Assembly: GCA_023389575.1 (NCBI GenBank)
Contig: JAEWEG010000032.1
Coordinates: forward strand, 1-64,000
Direction of reading: 5' to 3'
DNA length: 64,000 nucleotides
Source: Chloroflexota bacterium
GTDB lineage: Bacteria > Chloroflexota > Chloroflexia > Thermomicrobiales > UBA6265
Part shown: positions 36,593 to 44,509 of the stretch, piece by piece
Position numbering within the stretch: the stretch's first letter is position 1
Layout: every line of letters begins with the position of its first letter
Translations under genes and position numbers: made by a program
The notes under the pieces: generated by a model
What the model was told of the DNA's origin: nothing
The model's database searches: none
Seen by the model: the letters and a program-made list of their open reading frames with translations, nothing else

Positions 36593-36601
36593 TGCTATAC
36601 T
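36593..36601 (+). promoter_or_regulatory. Extended -10 promoter of rplU-rpmA-rpmE
   Basis: The extended -10 box TGCTATACT lies about 165 bases before the rplU start. No good -35 is seen, which is common with extended -10 elements. Confidence 0.5.
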
Positions 36602-36767
36602 TTCGTGTCTGGGCGCCAAGCGCGCCCCATTTTGTGTGCATAATCGCAGCACAAGAGACCTGTGTCCCGCGGTATTTGGGAGTATTTTGGGCTCGGTGAA
36701 ATAGGTCACCGCATGCAGCAATGCATCTGACGCGTGCCAGGCAGAGCCGTTCGGGCAGGACTTATTT

Positions 36768-37112
36768 ATGACCGACCAGACAACACCCGGAAGCGACGGC
36801 ACCTACGCGGTGATCGCGACCGGCGGCAAGCAGTATCGCGTTCAGGTGGGCGACAACATCTCCGTCGAACGCCTGCATCAGGACGCGGGTTCCGACATTA
36901 GCTTCGACCAGGTGCTCCTCGTGGGCGGCAATGGCGAAACCAAGATCGGCACCCCGGTGGTCGACGGCGCGACCGTGACCGCCACCATCAATGAACACGA
37001 TCGCGGCGAAAAGATCGTCGTCTTCAAGTTCAAGAAGCGCAAGCGATACCGCCGGCGCACCGGCCACCGTCAGGAACTGACCCGGCTCACCATCACCGGC
37101 ATTTCCGCCTAG
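36768..37112 (+). CDS. rplU: 50S ribosomal protein L21
   Basis: L21 binds 23S rRNA near domain I and L20. The product is 114 residues. After a short extra N-terminus it has the family core YAVIATGGKQYRVQVGD, FDQVLLVGG and the basic C-terminal KFKKRKRYRRRTGHRQ. It is directly followed by rpmA, as in nearly all bacteria, and by rpmE here. Confidence 0.97.
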   Translation: MTDQTTPGSDGTYAVIATGGKQYRVQVGDNISVERLHQDAGSDISFDQVLLVGGNGETKIGTPVVDGATVTATINEHDRGEKIVVFKFKKRKRYRRRTGHRQELTRLTITGISA

Positions 37113-37160
37113 CCGTTCCGCCCACCCGGCGGTCCAGGTCACGCACCAGGAGAAACCACC

Positions 37161-37484
37161 ATGGCACACAAGAAGGGCGGCGGTAGCACACGCAACGGCC
37201 GCGATTCCGAATCCAAGCGCCTCGGCGTGAAGCGTGGCGATGGCCAGTACGTCCGTTCCGGCACCATCGTCGTTCGCCAGCGCGGCACCCAGTTCTGGGT
37301 CGGCCAGAACGTCGGCATCGGCAAGGATCACACGATCTACGCCAAGATCGACGGCGTGGTCCGCTTTGAGCCGGTGAGCCGCGACAAGCGACGCATCAGC
37401 GTCTATCCGCCCGAGATCTACCCGGTCGGCGGGGCCTCGGCTCTCCTCTCCCCCGAGGAAACAGCCGCCATCGCCGCGGACTAA
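37161..37484 (+). CDS. rpmA: 50S ribosomal protein L27
   Basis: L27 reaches into the peptidyl transferase centre with its N-terminal tail. The 107-residue product starts directly with AHKKGGGSTRNGRDS, without the cleavable N-terminal extension found in Firmicutes L27. KRGDGQYVRSGTIVVRQRGT and GIGKDHTIYAKIDG follow. A C-terminal acidic tail of about 20 residues extends it beyond the usual length of about 85. AGGAGAAACC precedes the ATG. Confidence 0.97.
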   Translation: MAHKKGGGSTRNGRDSESKRLGVKRGDGQYVRSGTIVVRQRGTQFWVGQNVGIGKDHTIYAKIDGVVRFEPVSRDKRRISVYPPEIYPVGGASALLSPEETAAIAAD

Positions 37485-37499
37485 GAGGGTTACCCATCA

Positions 37500-37832
37500 A
37501 TGAAGCCAGCAATTCACCCCAACTATGTTGAAGCCACGGTGACCTGCTCGTGCGGCAACACGTTCCAGACGCGTTCCACCCGCCCAGAGCTCCGCACCGA
37601 CCTCTGCAGCGTCTGCCACCCGTTCTACACGGGCGAGCAGCGAATCGTTGACTCGGCCGGACAGGTTGAGCGCTTCACCCGCCGCATGGAGGCCGCCGCC
37701 GCCAGGGCCGGACAGAAGTCCAAGCGCCAGCGCCGTCTCGAAGCCCGCCAGCAGGCCCAGGCCGAAGGCCAGGAAGAAGGCGACGTGGTCGAGACGACCG
37801 ACGAAGACACCGAGGAAGTTGTCGCCGAGTAA
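37500..37832 (+). CDS. rpmE: 50S ribosomal protein L31 (zinc form) with acidic tail
   Basis: L31 bridges the two ribosomal subunits. The 110-residue product has the zinc-binding form with C16 and C18 (CSCG) and C36 and C39 (CSVC). The core MKPAIHPNY and CHPFYTG match the family. The usual length is 66-75 residues; here a basic helix and an acidic Glu/Asp-rich tail add about 40 residues. It closes the rplU-rpmA-rpmE operon and a terminator follows. Confidence 0.95.
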   Translation: MKPAIHPNYVEATVTCSCGNTFQTRSTRPELRTDLCSVCHPFYTGEQRIVDSAGQVERFTRRMEAAAARAGQKSKRQRRLEARQQAQAEGQEEGDVVETTDEDTEEVVAE

Positions 37833-37845
37833 TCGGATGACAGCA

Positions 37846-37882
37846 ACGGCCGACCGGATATTCCGGTCGGCCGTTCTTCGTT
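37846..37882 (+). terminator. Terminator after rpmE
   Basis: Perfect 13-base arms, ACGGCCGACCGGA and TCCGGTCGGCCGT, with a TAT loop, are followed by TCTTCGTT. It could also stop the convergent XRE gene. Confidence 0.85.
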
Positions 37883-37900
37883 AATGGCCGCGTTTTCGGT

Positions 37901-38395
37901 CTACCGACGCGCGTCGTCATCCATCTCGAACAGCGTGGCCATCCCGCTCATCCTGATTCCGGCGACCTCCGCTCCGTTCGGCTCCGCCATGCCATCGAGC
38001 AGGTTCGACTGCACCCACTGATGCTCCTCGGCGTGGACGAACCGGGCGAACTGCATCACCGCGAGTTGTCCCGCGTCCGACAAGTCCCGGAATACCGACA
38101 GCATTCGACGCTCCTCGGTCGATTCCCGCTCGTTGGCCACGGGTTCGATGAGTCCCGCGGCCTTGAGCAGGTCGAGCCGCGCCATGCCCAGCGCCGCCGC
38201 GAGCTTGTCCAGCGTCTCCACGCTCGGATGGACGCCTCGTCCGCGCTCGATATCGCACACGTAGGAACGGCTCAGTCCCGAGCGAGACGCGAGTTCGCGC
38301 TGGCTGAGTCGCTGCTCCATCCGGTTCGTCCGGATCCAGGCGCCCAGCGCCGTCGTTCCTTTTGGCACGATTTCCGCTGTCCGACTCCCAGCCAT
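37901..38395 (-). CDS. XRE-family transcriptional regulator
   Basis: This 164-residue protein has a lambda-Cro-type helix-turn-helix near the N-terminus: LGAWIRTNRMEQRLSQRELASRSGLSRS up to ERGRGVHPSVETLDKLAAAL. A C-terminal helical part of about 85 residues, with FRDLSDAGQLAVMQFARFV, has no signature I know. It is divergent from the PfkB-like gene across about 170 bases and convergent with rpmE. It probably controls itself or its neighbour; nothing shows the ligand. Confidence 0.8.
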   Translation of the reverse strand: MAGSRTAEIVPKGTTALGAWIRTNRMEQRLSQRELASRSGLSRSYVCDIERGRGVHPSVETLDKLAAALGMARLDLLKAAGLIEPVANERESTEERRMLSVFRDLSDAGQLAVMQFARFVHAEEHQWVQSNLLDGMAEPNGAEVAGIRMSGMATLFEMDDDARR

Positions 38396-38567
38396 TCGCT
38401 CTCCCTGTCCCCTTTACCCGCCCGTGCGCCCGGTCTCTCTCCGCTCCCCTTGAACGTGAGGAAAAGTCCTGCGACCATCAGGAAAGCACGTATCCTGTCA
38501 ATGATAGTCTGGAAAGGTCCGCCCGGATGCCAACAGCCTCCTCCCCATACAGCGAGCGACACGCCTG

Positions 38568-39356
38568 ATGCCCCGAACCCGCATTGCCCTGATTGGCGAC
38601 ACCCGCCTGGAATACGGTGAACTCACCGACGCCGGCGCCATCGCCATGGAACTCGCCAGCTGGTCGCAGCTCGAGGTCGGCATCCGCACGGTCGCCAACT
38701 CACGCAATGCCTGGGAAGTCCTCGATGAGGCGTTCGGCTCGGTCGGGATCACGTCCTGGATGACCATTCGCGATGAAGCACCGGCCACCTATCGCGACAA
38801 CGGCGCCGAAACCCGCATGGGCGATGTGCTGAACATCGACGAATTGTTTTCCCACGACCTCGTGATCGTGGCCACGCGAGACCGGGCGCTTCGCCGGTTC
38901 CTGGCCGATCTGCCGGTGCACACGTATCCGGGCGTCCGCATGATGACCCTGATCGACCTGCACGACGGCGTGGTGGAAGACGAGAACCTGGCGGACCTCC
39001 TCCGGTTTGATGTGCTCGTTGGATCGGACGCGGCGTTCTCGTCGATCACCTCCATCGAGTCGCCGATCGCCGGATCGGGTATCGCCGCGTTCGAATCGCA
39101 TCTGCGTGGCAGCAATGTGCGAGCGGCCGTGAGTTGGGGCAAACACGGCGCCTTCCGCTGCGTCACGCCCGAGGACAACCTCGTCACGATCCCGCCCCAC
39201 CACGCACCCGCCACCACAAGCGACGCGCCATGGGCTGCCTTCGTCAGCGCGGTCGCGGTTGGACTCGTCAAGCGCAAGGAGTGGAGCGACATTGGTCGCG
39301 AGGCCACCCGCCGGTTCGCCATTCGCGCCCAGGCCCAGCGCTCCAGCCGGACCTGA
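38568..39356 (+). CDS. PfkB/ribokinase-like protein with degenerate active site
   Basis: The 262-residue product resembles the PfkB sugar/nucleoside kinase fold. It has an N-terminal strand RIALIGDTRLEYG, DAGAIAMELASW in place of the GG...N-A segment, FDVLVGSDAAFSSI, and AAVSWGKHGAF matching the VVVTLGxxGA strand. The catalytic region usually reading GAGDAF reads SDAPWAAF (218-225), so the catalytic Asp appears lost or moved. It may be a catalytically dead homologue or a distant relative with another role. It is divergent from the XRE regulator and 29 bases before queG. Confidence 0.6.
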   Translation: MPRTRIALIGDTRLEYGELTDAGAIAMELASWSQLEVGIRTVANSRNAWEVLDEAFGSVGITSWMTIRDEAPATYRDNGAETRMGDVLNIDELFSHDLVIVATRDRALRRFLADLPVHTYPGVRMMTLIDLHDGVVEDENLADLLRFDVLVGSDAAFSSITSIESPIAGSGIAAFESHLRGSNVRAAVSWGKHGAFRCVTPEDNLVTIPPHHAPATTSDAPWAAFVSAVAVGLVKRKEWSDIGREATRRFAIRAQAQRSSRT

Positions 39357-39373
39357 CCCTCGGCCAGTAGCCC

Positions 39374-39379
39374 TATACT
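39374..39379 (+). promoter_or_regulatory. -10 element predicting a leaderless queG mRNA
   Basis: TATACT ends seven bases before the queG ATG (39386), where transcription would be expected to start. No good -35 box is seen; CTGACC at 39353-39358 is a partial match with short spacing. If real, the mRNA starts at or next to the start codon. Confidence 0.45.
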
Positions 39380-39385
39380 CGGGGC

Positions 39386-40570
39386 ATGAATACGCATCCT
39401 CCCCAGGCACTCACCCTCTCTACGCCATCCCCCCGGACGCAACGAACCGCGCGCGTCAAATGGCTCGCCGCCCAGCATGGCCTGAAGGTATCCTCCGTCA
39501 CCACCGCCGAGCCATTCGCTGAACTGGGCGACCATCTCGAACGCCACATCGACGCGGGCCACGTCGAAGGGCTCGACTGGTTCACCCACGAGCGAGCCCG
39601 GTTCTCGACCGATGTCCGCAACCTCCATCCCACGGCGACATCGATCCTGTCGGTGGGTCTGACCTACTGGCCGGGACCGAACGACAAACCGGACGACGGC
39701 GTCCGCCGCGGGCGAATCTCGCGCTATGCCTGGGGCCGCGACTATCACCGCGTGCTCAAACGCCGGATGAAGGCGTTGCTGGCCGCGCTCGAGGATGAGT
39801 TCGGGCGGGCCATCGAGGCAAGGACGCTGGTGGACACGGCGCGGGTGGTCGATCGGGCGATCGCCGCGCGGTCCGGTCTTGGCTGGTATGGCAAGCACAC
39901 CTGCATCATTGTCCCTGGTCATGGCTCGTGGGTGATGCTTGGCGAACTGGTGCTGGACCTCGACCTTGAGCCTGACGCGCCCCTGAATCGCGACTGCGGC
40001 AAATGCACCATCTGCATCGACAATTGCCCCACCGGCGCGATCGTGGAGCCGTACACGGTCCACACGCCCAGTTGCATCTCCTACCTCACCATCGAGCATC
40101 GGGGCAGCATTCCATATCAACTCCGGCCGAAGATGGGCGACTGGGTGTATGGCTGCGATGTCTGCCAGGAAGTCTGCCCCTACACCCGCGCGGCGGCGGT
40201 GGAAGCCGATCCCGAACTCCAGCCAGCGAGCATCAACAATGCCTTTCCGTCGCTGCACTGGCTCCTGCGAATGACCGAGGCCGAGTTCGGCGAGACCTAC
40301 TTTGGGACAGCGGTGCCCCGGACGAAACGCCGGGGTCTCGCCCGGAACGCCGCCATCGCCCTCGGCAACACCGGCGACGACAGCGACGCACCCGTTCTCG
40401 GAGAGGCGCTGGCCTCCCACGACGAACCGCTCGTGCGCGCACACGTTGCCTGGGCACTGGGCCGTCTCGGTGGCGCCGATGCCCGGAAGGCGCTCGACCG
40501 CGCCCGATCCACCGATCCCGAAGCCACGGTTCTTGAGGAAGTCGACCTCGCGCTCACGTTCCTGGCGTAA
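39386..40570 (+). CDS. queG: Epoxyqueuosine reductase
   Basis: QueG reduces epoxyqueuosine to queuosine in tRNA, using cobalamin and two [4Fe-4S] clusters. The 394-residue product has the domain with RISRYAWGRDYHRVL, the GWYGKHTCIIVPGHGSW segment, the ferredoxin-type clusters CGKCTICIDNCPTGAI and CDVCQEVCPYTR, and the conserved PxxL-type loop. The C-terminus (about 325-394) carries HEAT-type repeats, as in many QueG proteins. There is no ribosome-binding site; the -10 box at 39374 suggests a leaderless mRNA. Confidence 0.94.
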   Translation: MNTHPPQALTLSTPSPRTQRTARVKWLAAQHGLKVSSVTTAEPFAELGDHLERHIDAGHVEGLDWFTHERARFSTDVRNLHPTATSILSVGLTYWPGPNDKPDDGVRRGRISRYAWGRDYHRVLKRRMKALLAALEDEFGRAIEARTLVDTARVVDRAIAARSGLGWYGKHTCIIVPGHGSWVMLGELVLDLDLEPDAPLNRDCGKCTICIDNCPTGAIVEPYTVHTPSCISYLTIEHRGSIPYQLRPKMGDWVYGCDVCQEVCPYTRAAAVEADPELQPASINNAFPSLHWLLRMTEAEFGETYFGTAVPRTKRRGLARNAAIALGNTGDDSDAPVLGEALASHDEPLVRAHVAWALGRLGGADARKALDRARSTDPEATVLEEVDLALTFLA

Positions 40571-40584
40571 TCGCCAGCGAAGGA

Positions 40585-42084
40585 TCAGGCCGGACTGGTC
40601 GCCAACCGAAGGACCGTGTGCGAGTGCGGGGCCAGCGACAGGCTCAGTCGACTCCCCTCCGCCTCGAATGTGCCCTCGCGCACCGAGGCGGCATCCGGGT
40701 TGTCGAAGTCGTTGATGGCGTGGACATCCTCTCCAATGACATCGAACCGCCGCGCCACACCTGAAGCGCCCGCGCCGTCCAGTTCGAGCGTGACCTCCAG
40801 GGCGTCGTGCTCGTGCCGGTTGATGAGTGATACGACCAGCACGTCGCGCCCCTCGCTCCGGCTGGCGGCCACGTCCAGCACGTCGAACTCGCCCAGCCGG
40901 GCCGCCCGCGAGGGCTGTTCCTGACCCGGAGGAGTCGACGGCAGCGTCACCCGCGGCCCATCCACCCAGGCCGACAGCGCGACATCCTGTGTGTGCTCAG
41001 CCAATAGTCGCAGCGGGTGATAGATAGTTTGGAGGAATAGCCCATCGGGCGAGGTGAAGATTGGGGCGATCACGTTGACCATCTGCGCCAGGTTGGCGAT
41101 CTTCACCACGTCACTCTGCCGGATGAAGATATTGAGGTAGGCGGCCACCGCCAGCGCGTCGGAGAGGTCGTAGCGCTCCTCGAGACGGGTCGCCGCGCCC
41201 CGCGCCCGGTACCAGACGTTCCACTCGTCGAACGCCACGCCGATCTCGTGCTCGATCCCCTGCTGGGCTCGCACGCGGTCGATCTCGGTTCGCATGTTGT
41301 CCAGTTCCCACTCGGCCAGGTGCGGCTGGTAGACGTTCTCGGCATAGTCGGCGCTGCCGGTATAGATATGGATGGAGTGATAGCGAACGAACTTCGCCAG
41401 GCCCTCCAGTACCGTCCTGTCCCATGCCGCGCTGCCGGTGTGGCCACAACTGATGAGCTCGATGGAGGGATCGGTCCAGAGCATCACCTTGGCGAACTCA
41501 ATCGCCTTCTTCACATAGTCCTCGGCCGAGAGCGCGCCGATTTGCCAGTTGCCGTACATCTCGTTGCCGAGCGCCCAGTACCGCACGTTATACGGCTCTG
41601 CATGCCCGTTCTCACGCCGCAGGTTCGCCCAGTAGGTGTCCTCGGTGCCGTTGCAGTACTCAACCCAGGACCGGGCCTCCTCCATCGTGCCGGTGCCCAT
41701 GTTCACGCAGATGAACGGCTCGGTGCCCAGTTCGCGGCAATAGGCGATGTATTCGTCGGTGCCGAAGCGGTTCGACTCCACATCGTGCCAGGCCAGCTCA
41801 AGGCGTCGTGGCCGCTTGTCCACCGGACCGATCCCATCGGTCCAGGTGTAGCCGCTCACAAAGTTCCCACCAGGCCAGCGCAGGAGCGGCATCCTCAATG
41901 GCCGCAGCGCCTCCAGCACATCGGTACGGAACCCCTGGCTGTCGCTCAGCGGCGACCCCTCGTCGTGGATGCCGCCGTAGATGCACCTTCCAAGGTGCTC
42001 GATGAAGCCGCCGAAAATGCGCCGGTCGATCGGTCCGGTCGCCCGGTCGAGATCGATTTTCACTCGCGCCTTTTGCGCCGCCAT
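40585..42084 (-). CDS. Alpha-L-arabinofuranosidase (GH51)
   Basis: This 499-residue glycoside hydrolase of family 51 releases arabinose from arabinan or arabinoxylan side chains. FGGFIEHLGRCIYGGI near the N-terminus and RWPGGNFVSGYTW match the family. The acid/base Glu is in WALGNEMYGNWQ and the nucleophile Glu in FDEWNVWYR. No signal peptide is seen, so it is probably cytoplasmic and acts on imported oligosaccharides. The start has GGAAGGTGG upstream; a 74-residue in-frame extension is not supported. No other sugar gene is nearby. Confidence 0.94.
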   Translation of the reverse strand: MAAQKARVKIDLDRATGPIDRRIFGGFIEHLGRCIYGGIHDEGSPLSDSQGFRTDVLEALRPLRMPLLRWPGGNFVSGYTWTDGIGPVDKRPRRLELAWHDVESNRFGTDEYIAYCRELGTEPFICVNMGTGTMEEARSWVEYCNGTEDTYWANLRRENGHAEPYNVRYWALGNEMYGNWQIGALSAEDYVKKAIEFAKVMLWTDPSIELISCGHTGSAAWDRTVLEGLAKFVRYHSIHIYTGSADYAENVYQPHLAEWELDNMRTEIDRVRAQQGIEHEIGVAFDEWNVWYRARGAATRLEERYDLSDALAVAAYLNIFIRQSDVVKIANLAQMVNVIAPIFTSPDGLFLQTIYHPLRLLAEHTQDVALSAWVDGPRVTLPSTPPGQEQPSRAARLGEFDVLDVAASRSEGRDVLVVSLINRHEHDALEVTLELDGAGASGVARRFDVIGEDVHAINDFDNPDAASVREGTFEAEGSRLSLSLAPHSHTVLRLATSPA

Positions 42085-42178
42085 GTGTCCACCTTCCCTG
42101 ATGTCGCTTGCGTTGGCCAGACTGGCGACCATTCTATGCGCGAACAAGGGCACGGGAAACTGGCTGGCGAAAACAGCA

Positions 42179-42206
42179 AGGCCGGGCATCGTGGGATGCC
42201 CGGCCT
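42179..42206 (-). terminator. Terminator after rpmB
   Basis: 12-base arms, AGGCCGGGCATC and GATGCCCGGCCT, enclose a 4-base loop. On the minus strand TTGCTGTTTT follows, as expected for a terminator of rpmB. Confidence 0.8.
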
Positions 42207-42235
42207 GAAAGGTGCTGTTCTGGAGAGGTGGGAGC

Positions 42236-42433
42236 CTAGGCCGCCACCTTGCCCGACTTGCCCATGGTGCGAAGACAGCGCGTGCAGATGTGCAGGCGAA
42301 TGCCAACGCCGTTCACGACGATTTTCTTCGACTGAACGTTGGGCTTGAAGTCGCGGTTGGTGCGCCGCTTCGAAAAGCTCACATTGTTGCCAAACGTCTT
42401 GGCCTTGCCACAAACGTCACATTTACCGGCCAC
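42236..42433 (-). CDS. rpmB: 50S ribosomal protein L28 (zinc form)
   Basis: L28 is a small 23S rRNA-binding protein near the E site. The 65-residue product starts at GTG with GGGAGG six bases upstream and reads MAGKCDVCGKAKTFGNNVSFSKRRTNRDFKPN. The second Cys pair (ICTRCLRTM) gives a CxxC/CxxC zinc ribbon, the C+ form. It is alone on its transcript with its own terminator, apart from other ribosomal genes. Confidence 0.96.
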   Translation of the reverse strand: MAGKCDVCGKAKTFGNNVSFSKRRTNRDFKPNVQSKKIVVNGVGIRLHICTRCLRTMGKSGKVAA

Positions 42434-42728
42434 GGCGGGCCTCCCTTCACAAAAAAGATACCGCCGCGAAACGGATGCATCCGACGGGCGACGCTGGTCG
42501 CGATTGCTGTCAACGGCATGCGTGGGGCGTAAAAGCGGCGCCGTCAGCGGACGACGCCTAACCAAGGGCAAATGCTATCACAATGGCAAGCCACCTCGCA
42601 ACGCATGTGGGTTCGCGATCCGGGCCACGAGGACAACACGCTACCCAACCGGATCATGGACGCGGGCTCGAAGACGTGTATAGGATGCCACGTGCATTTC
42701 GCCCTTCATCGCCGGCGATCGAGGAGAT
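42434..42728. other. Divergent gap between rpmB and the acyltransferase gene
   Basis: These 295 bases contain no convincing gene on either strand. The region should hold the rpmB promoter (minus) and the acyltransferase promoter (plus), but I see no well-spaced boxes. Confidence 0.4.
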
Positions 42729-43955
42729 GTGTTGAGTTCACCCCTACAGGCCCGGTTTGGGCGACCAGAGTCGACGCTGCTGGATGGAGAGGCGGAACGA
42801 CTCACCGCCCTCCCGGCACCATCCCAGTCCACCAATCTCGACATCCTCCGCTGCACGGCCGTCCTGCTGGTCGTGGTGAGCCATCTCTTCTTCGGCAACT
42901 ACACCATGGCGGTGATGGGACGGCTCGGCGTGCTGTTCTTCTTCGTACACACCTGCCTCGTCCTGATGTTCTCCCTGGATCGGCAACGCGCGCGAACTGG
43001 CACCAGGCGGCTTTTCACGACGTTCATGCTTCGCCGCATATTTCGGATCTACCCGCTGAGCATCGTCGCGGTCACCATCGTATTCGTGCTGGAAATCCCC
43101 TCGTACGTAATCGGCACGGGATCGACCTACCTGATGCCGATGGACGGACTGGGACTCGCCACGAACATCCTGCTGGTACAGGATGTCGTGGTGAGCGTGG
43201 GAGGACCCCGACCACAAATCGGCCCGTTGTGGACCCTGCCGATCGAATTGAGGATGTACCTCTTCCTGCCGCTGCTCTTCATCCTCTGCAAGACACTGCC
43301 ATCCGTGAGGTTCGCCGCGACGCTGTGGATCCTCTCGGTGCCGGTGGCGATGGCTTCGAGCAAGGTGGTCAGCGTCGTATTCGGAAACCCGATCGCCCGG
43401 TTCGACTGGGGGTGGCTCGCGTTTCCGAGGCTGCTCGAGTTCCTCCCGGCTTTCCTGGCGGGTGTCCTCGCCTACACCCTTTGGAGCCGGATGCGGCACA
43501 CCATGACTCCGCTACTGCCGCCGCTCGCCCTGGGAGTTGCGATAGGCGGCTATGCCTTGATCCTGGAGACGATTGACCGGGGTCACATCCTCAACCTGTT
43601 TGGGTTCGCGGCGTGTCTCGGCGTGGCGCTCACCCTCCCCCTCGCGCGCGAGCCGTCCTGGACCGCCATCCGGACCGGCGGCCACCTCAACGCCCGTTAC
43701 TCCTACGGCATTTATCTCGTTCACGCCTCGTGCATCTGGTTTGCCTTCGACACGCTCCACGACCAACCAGGCGCCATCCAGTGGCTGGCCTTTCTCGCCT
43801 CGCTGATCGCGGCATCCGTCATCCTCTATCACCTCGTCGAACAACCGATGATCACGCTTGGTACGCGCCTCGCCGCGCGATGGTCGGAATCGTCAGCCAC
43901 CCGAACCGGCGAGTCGGCGCCAACCGCTCCAGCCCGATCGAGCGGCTCGCCCTGA
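42729..43955 (+). CDS. Acyltransferase 3-family membrane protein
   Basis: This 408-residue protein has about ten membrane helices and the Acyltransferase_3 (OafA/NodX-like) signature. That signature comprises LDILRCTAVLLVVVSH near the N-terminus with the essential His, the RRIFRIYPL segment, WTLPIELRMYLFLP and SYGIYLVHA near the C-terminus. Such proteins O-acetylate polysaccharides, peptidoglycan or secondary metabolites. The start is uncertain: GTG at 42729, or TTG at 42732, which is better spaced from GAGGAG. It stands alone between rpmB and asp23. Confidence 0.87.
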   Translation: MLSSPLQARFGRPESTLLDGEAERLTALPAPSQSTNLDILRCTAVLLVVVSHLFFGNYTMAVMGRLGVLFFFVHTCLVLMFSLDRQRARTGTRRLFTTFMLRRIFRIYPLSIVAVTIVFVLEIPSYVIGTGSTYLMPMDGLGLATNILLVQDVVVSVGGPRPQIGPLWTLPIELRMYLFLPLLFILCKTLPSVRFAATLWILSVPVAMASSKVVSVVFGNPIARFDWGWLAFPRLLEFLPAFLAGVLAYTLWSRMRHTMTPLLPPLALGVAIGGYALILETIDRGHILNLFGFAACLGVALTLPLAREPSWTAIRTGGHLNARYSYGIYLVHASCIWFAFDTLHDQPGAIQWLAFLASLIAASVILYHLVEQPMITLGTRLAARWSESSATRTGESAPTAPARSSGSP

Positions 43956-44128
43956 GCGTGGAGAATCGCCTGGCGGGCATCACATACGCCGGGAGCATGG
44001 CCTCCACCGGTCGGGCGCGCCCCGCGGGTACATGCCACATGGGCCGACCGGGTATCCTTCCCCTGTCTTTCGCGTGAAGCACGTTCCGTTCGTCCCTGTT
44101 TCACCATGTCGAGAGCACTGGAGTACAC

Positions 44129-44509
44129 ATGGCAGGCCAGGATTCCAAATCCATTCCGGAAGGCAAGGTCCGCATCGGTGACAACGCCATCATGAGCACC
44201 GTCCATGAGGCCGTCCTCTCCTGCTACGGCATTGTCGACATGGCGCCTCGCTCCTTCGGCTCCGCGCTCGGGCGTCGCCTCGGCATCGACAGTGACTCGC
44301 GCGGCATCGACATCGCGGTCAACGACAACCACGTCACCATCGAGCTTTCGGTGGTGATGGAATACGGCACTCCCATCTTCACCGTCGCCTCCAATGTCAT
44401 GCAGGCGGTCCGGTTCCAGGTCGAGCGGGTCCTGGGGATGGAAGTTGACCGGGTGAATATCAACGTCGACGGGCTCCATGTGAGCGAATCTTCCCGGGGC
44501 ACATCGTGA
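44129..44509 (+). CDS. Asp23/Gls24-family protein (first copy)
   Basis: This 126-residue protein has the Asp23 domain (EGKVRIGDNAIMSTVHEAVLSCYGI and a C-terminal VDRVNINVDGL strand). Asp23 is a membrane-associated envelope stress protein in staphylococci; many relatives neighbour fatty acid kinase genes. The stop overlaps the fakA GTG start (GTGA), so it is coupled to the fatty-acid kinase. A second Asp23-family gene lies at 60.5 kb inside the lipid block. Confidence 0.9.
   Translation: MAGQDSKSIPEGKVRIGDNAIMSTVHEAVLSCYGIVDMAPRSFGSALGRRLGIDSDSRGIDIAVNDNHVTIELSVVMEYGTPIFTVASNVMQAVRFQVERVLGMEVDRVNINVDGLHVSESSRGTS

Larger units (their letters stand above)
36406..36767. other. Divergent intergenic region between hemCD and rplU
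   Basis: This gap of 362 bases has no credible gene. It holds an inverted repeat TGTCAC-N7-GTGACA (36477-36495) near the haem side and an extended -10 element at 36593-36601 that should drive rplU. The rplU leader would be about 160 bases, long enough for the L21-type autogenous leaders seen in Gram-positive bacteria, but no obvious L21 leader structure is recognised. Confidence 0.55.

Noticed and set aside
36602..36767. An L21 autoregulatory leader before rplU
   Set aside because: The leader length fits, but no recognisable L21-type structure could be traced by eye.
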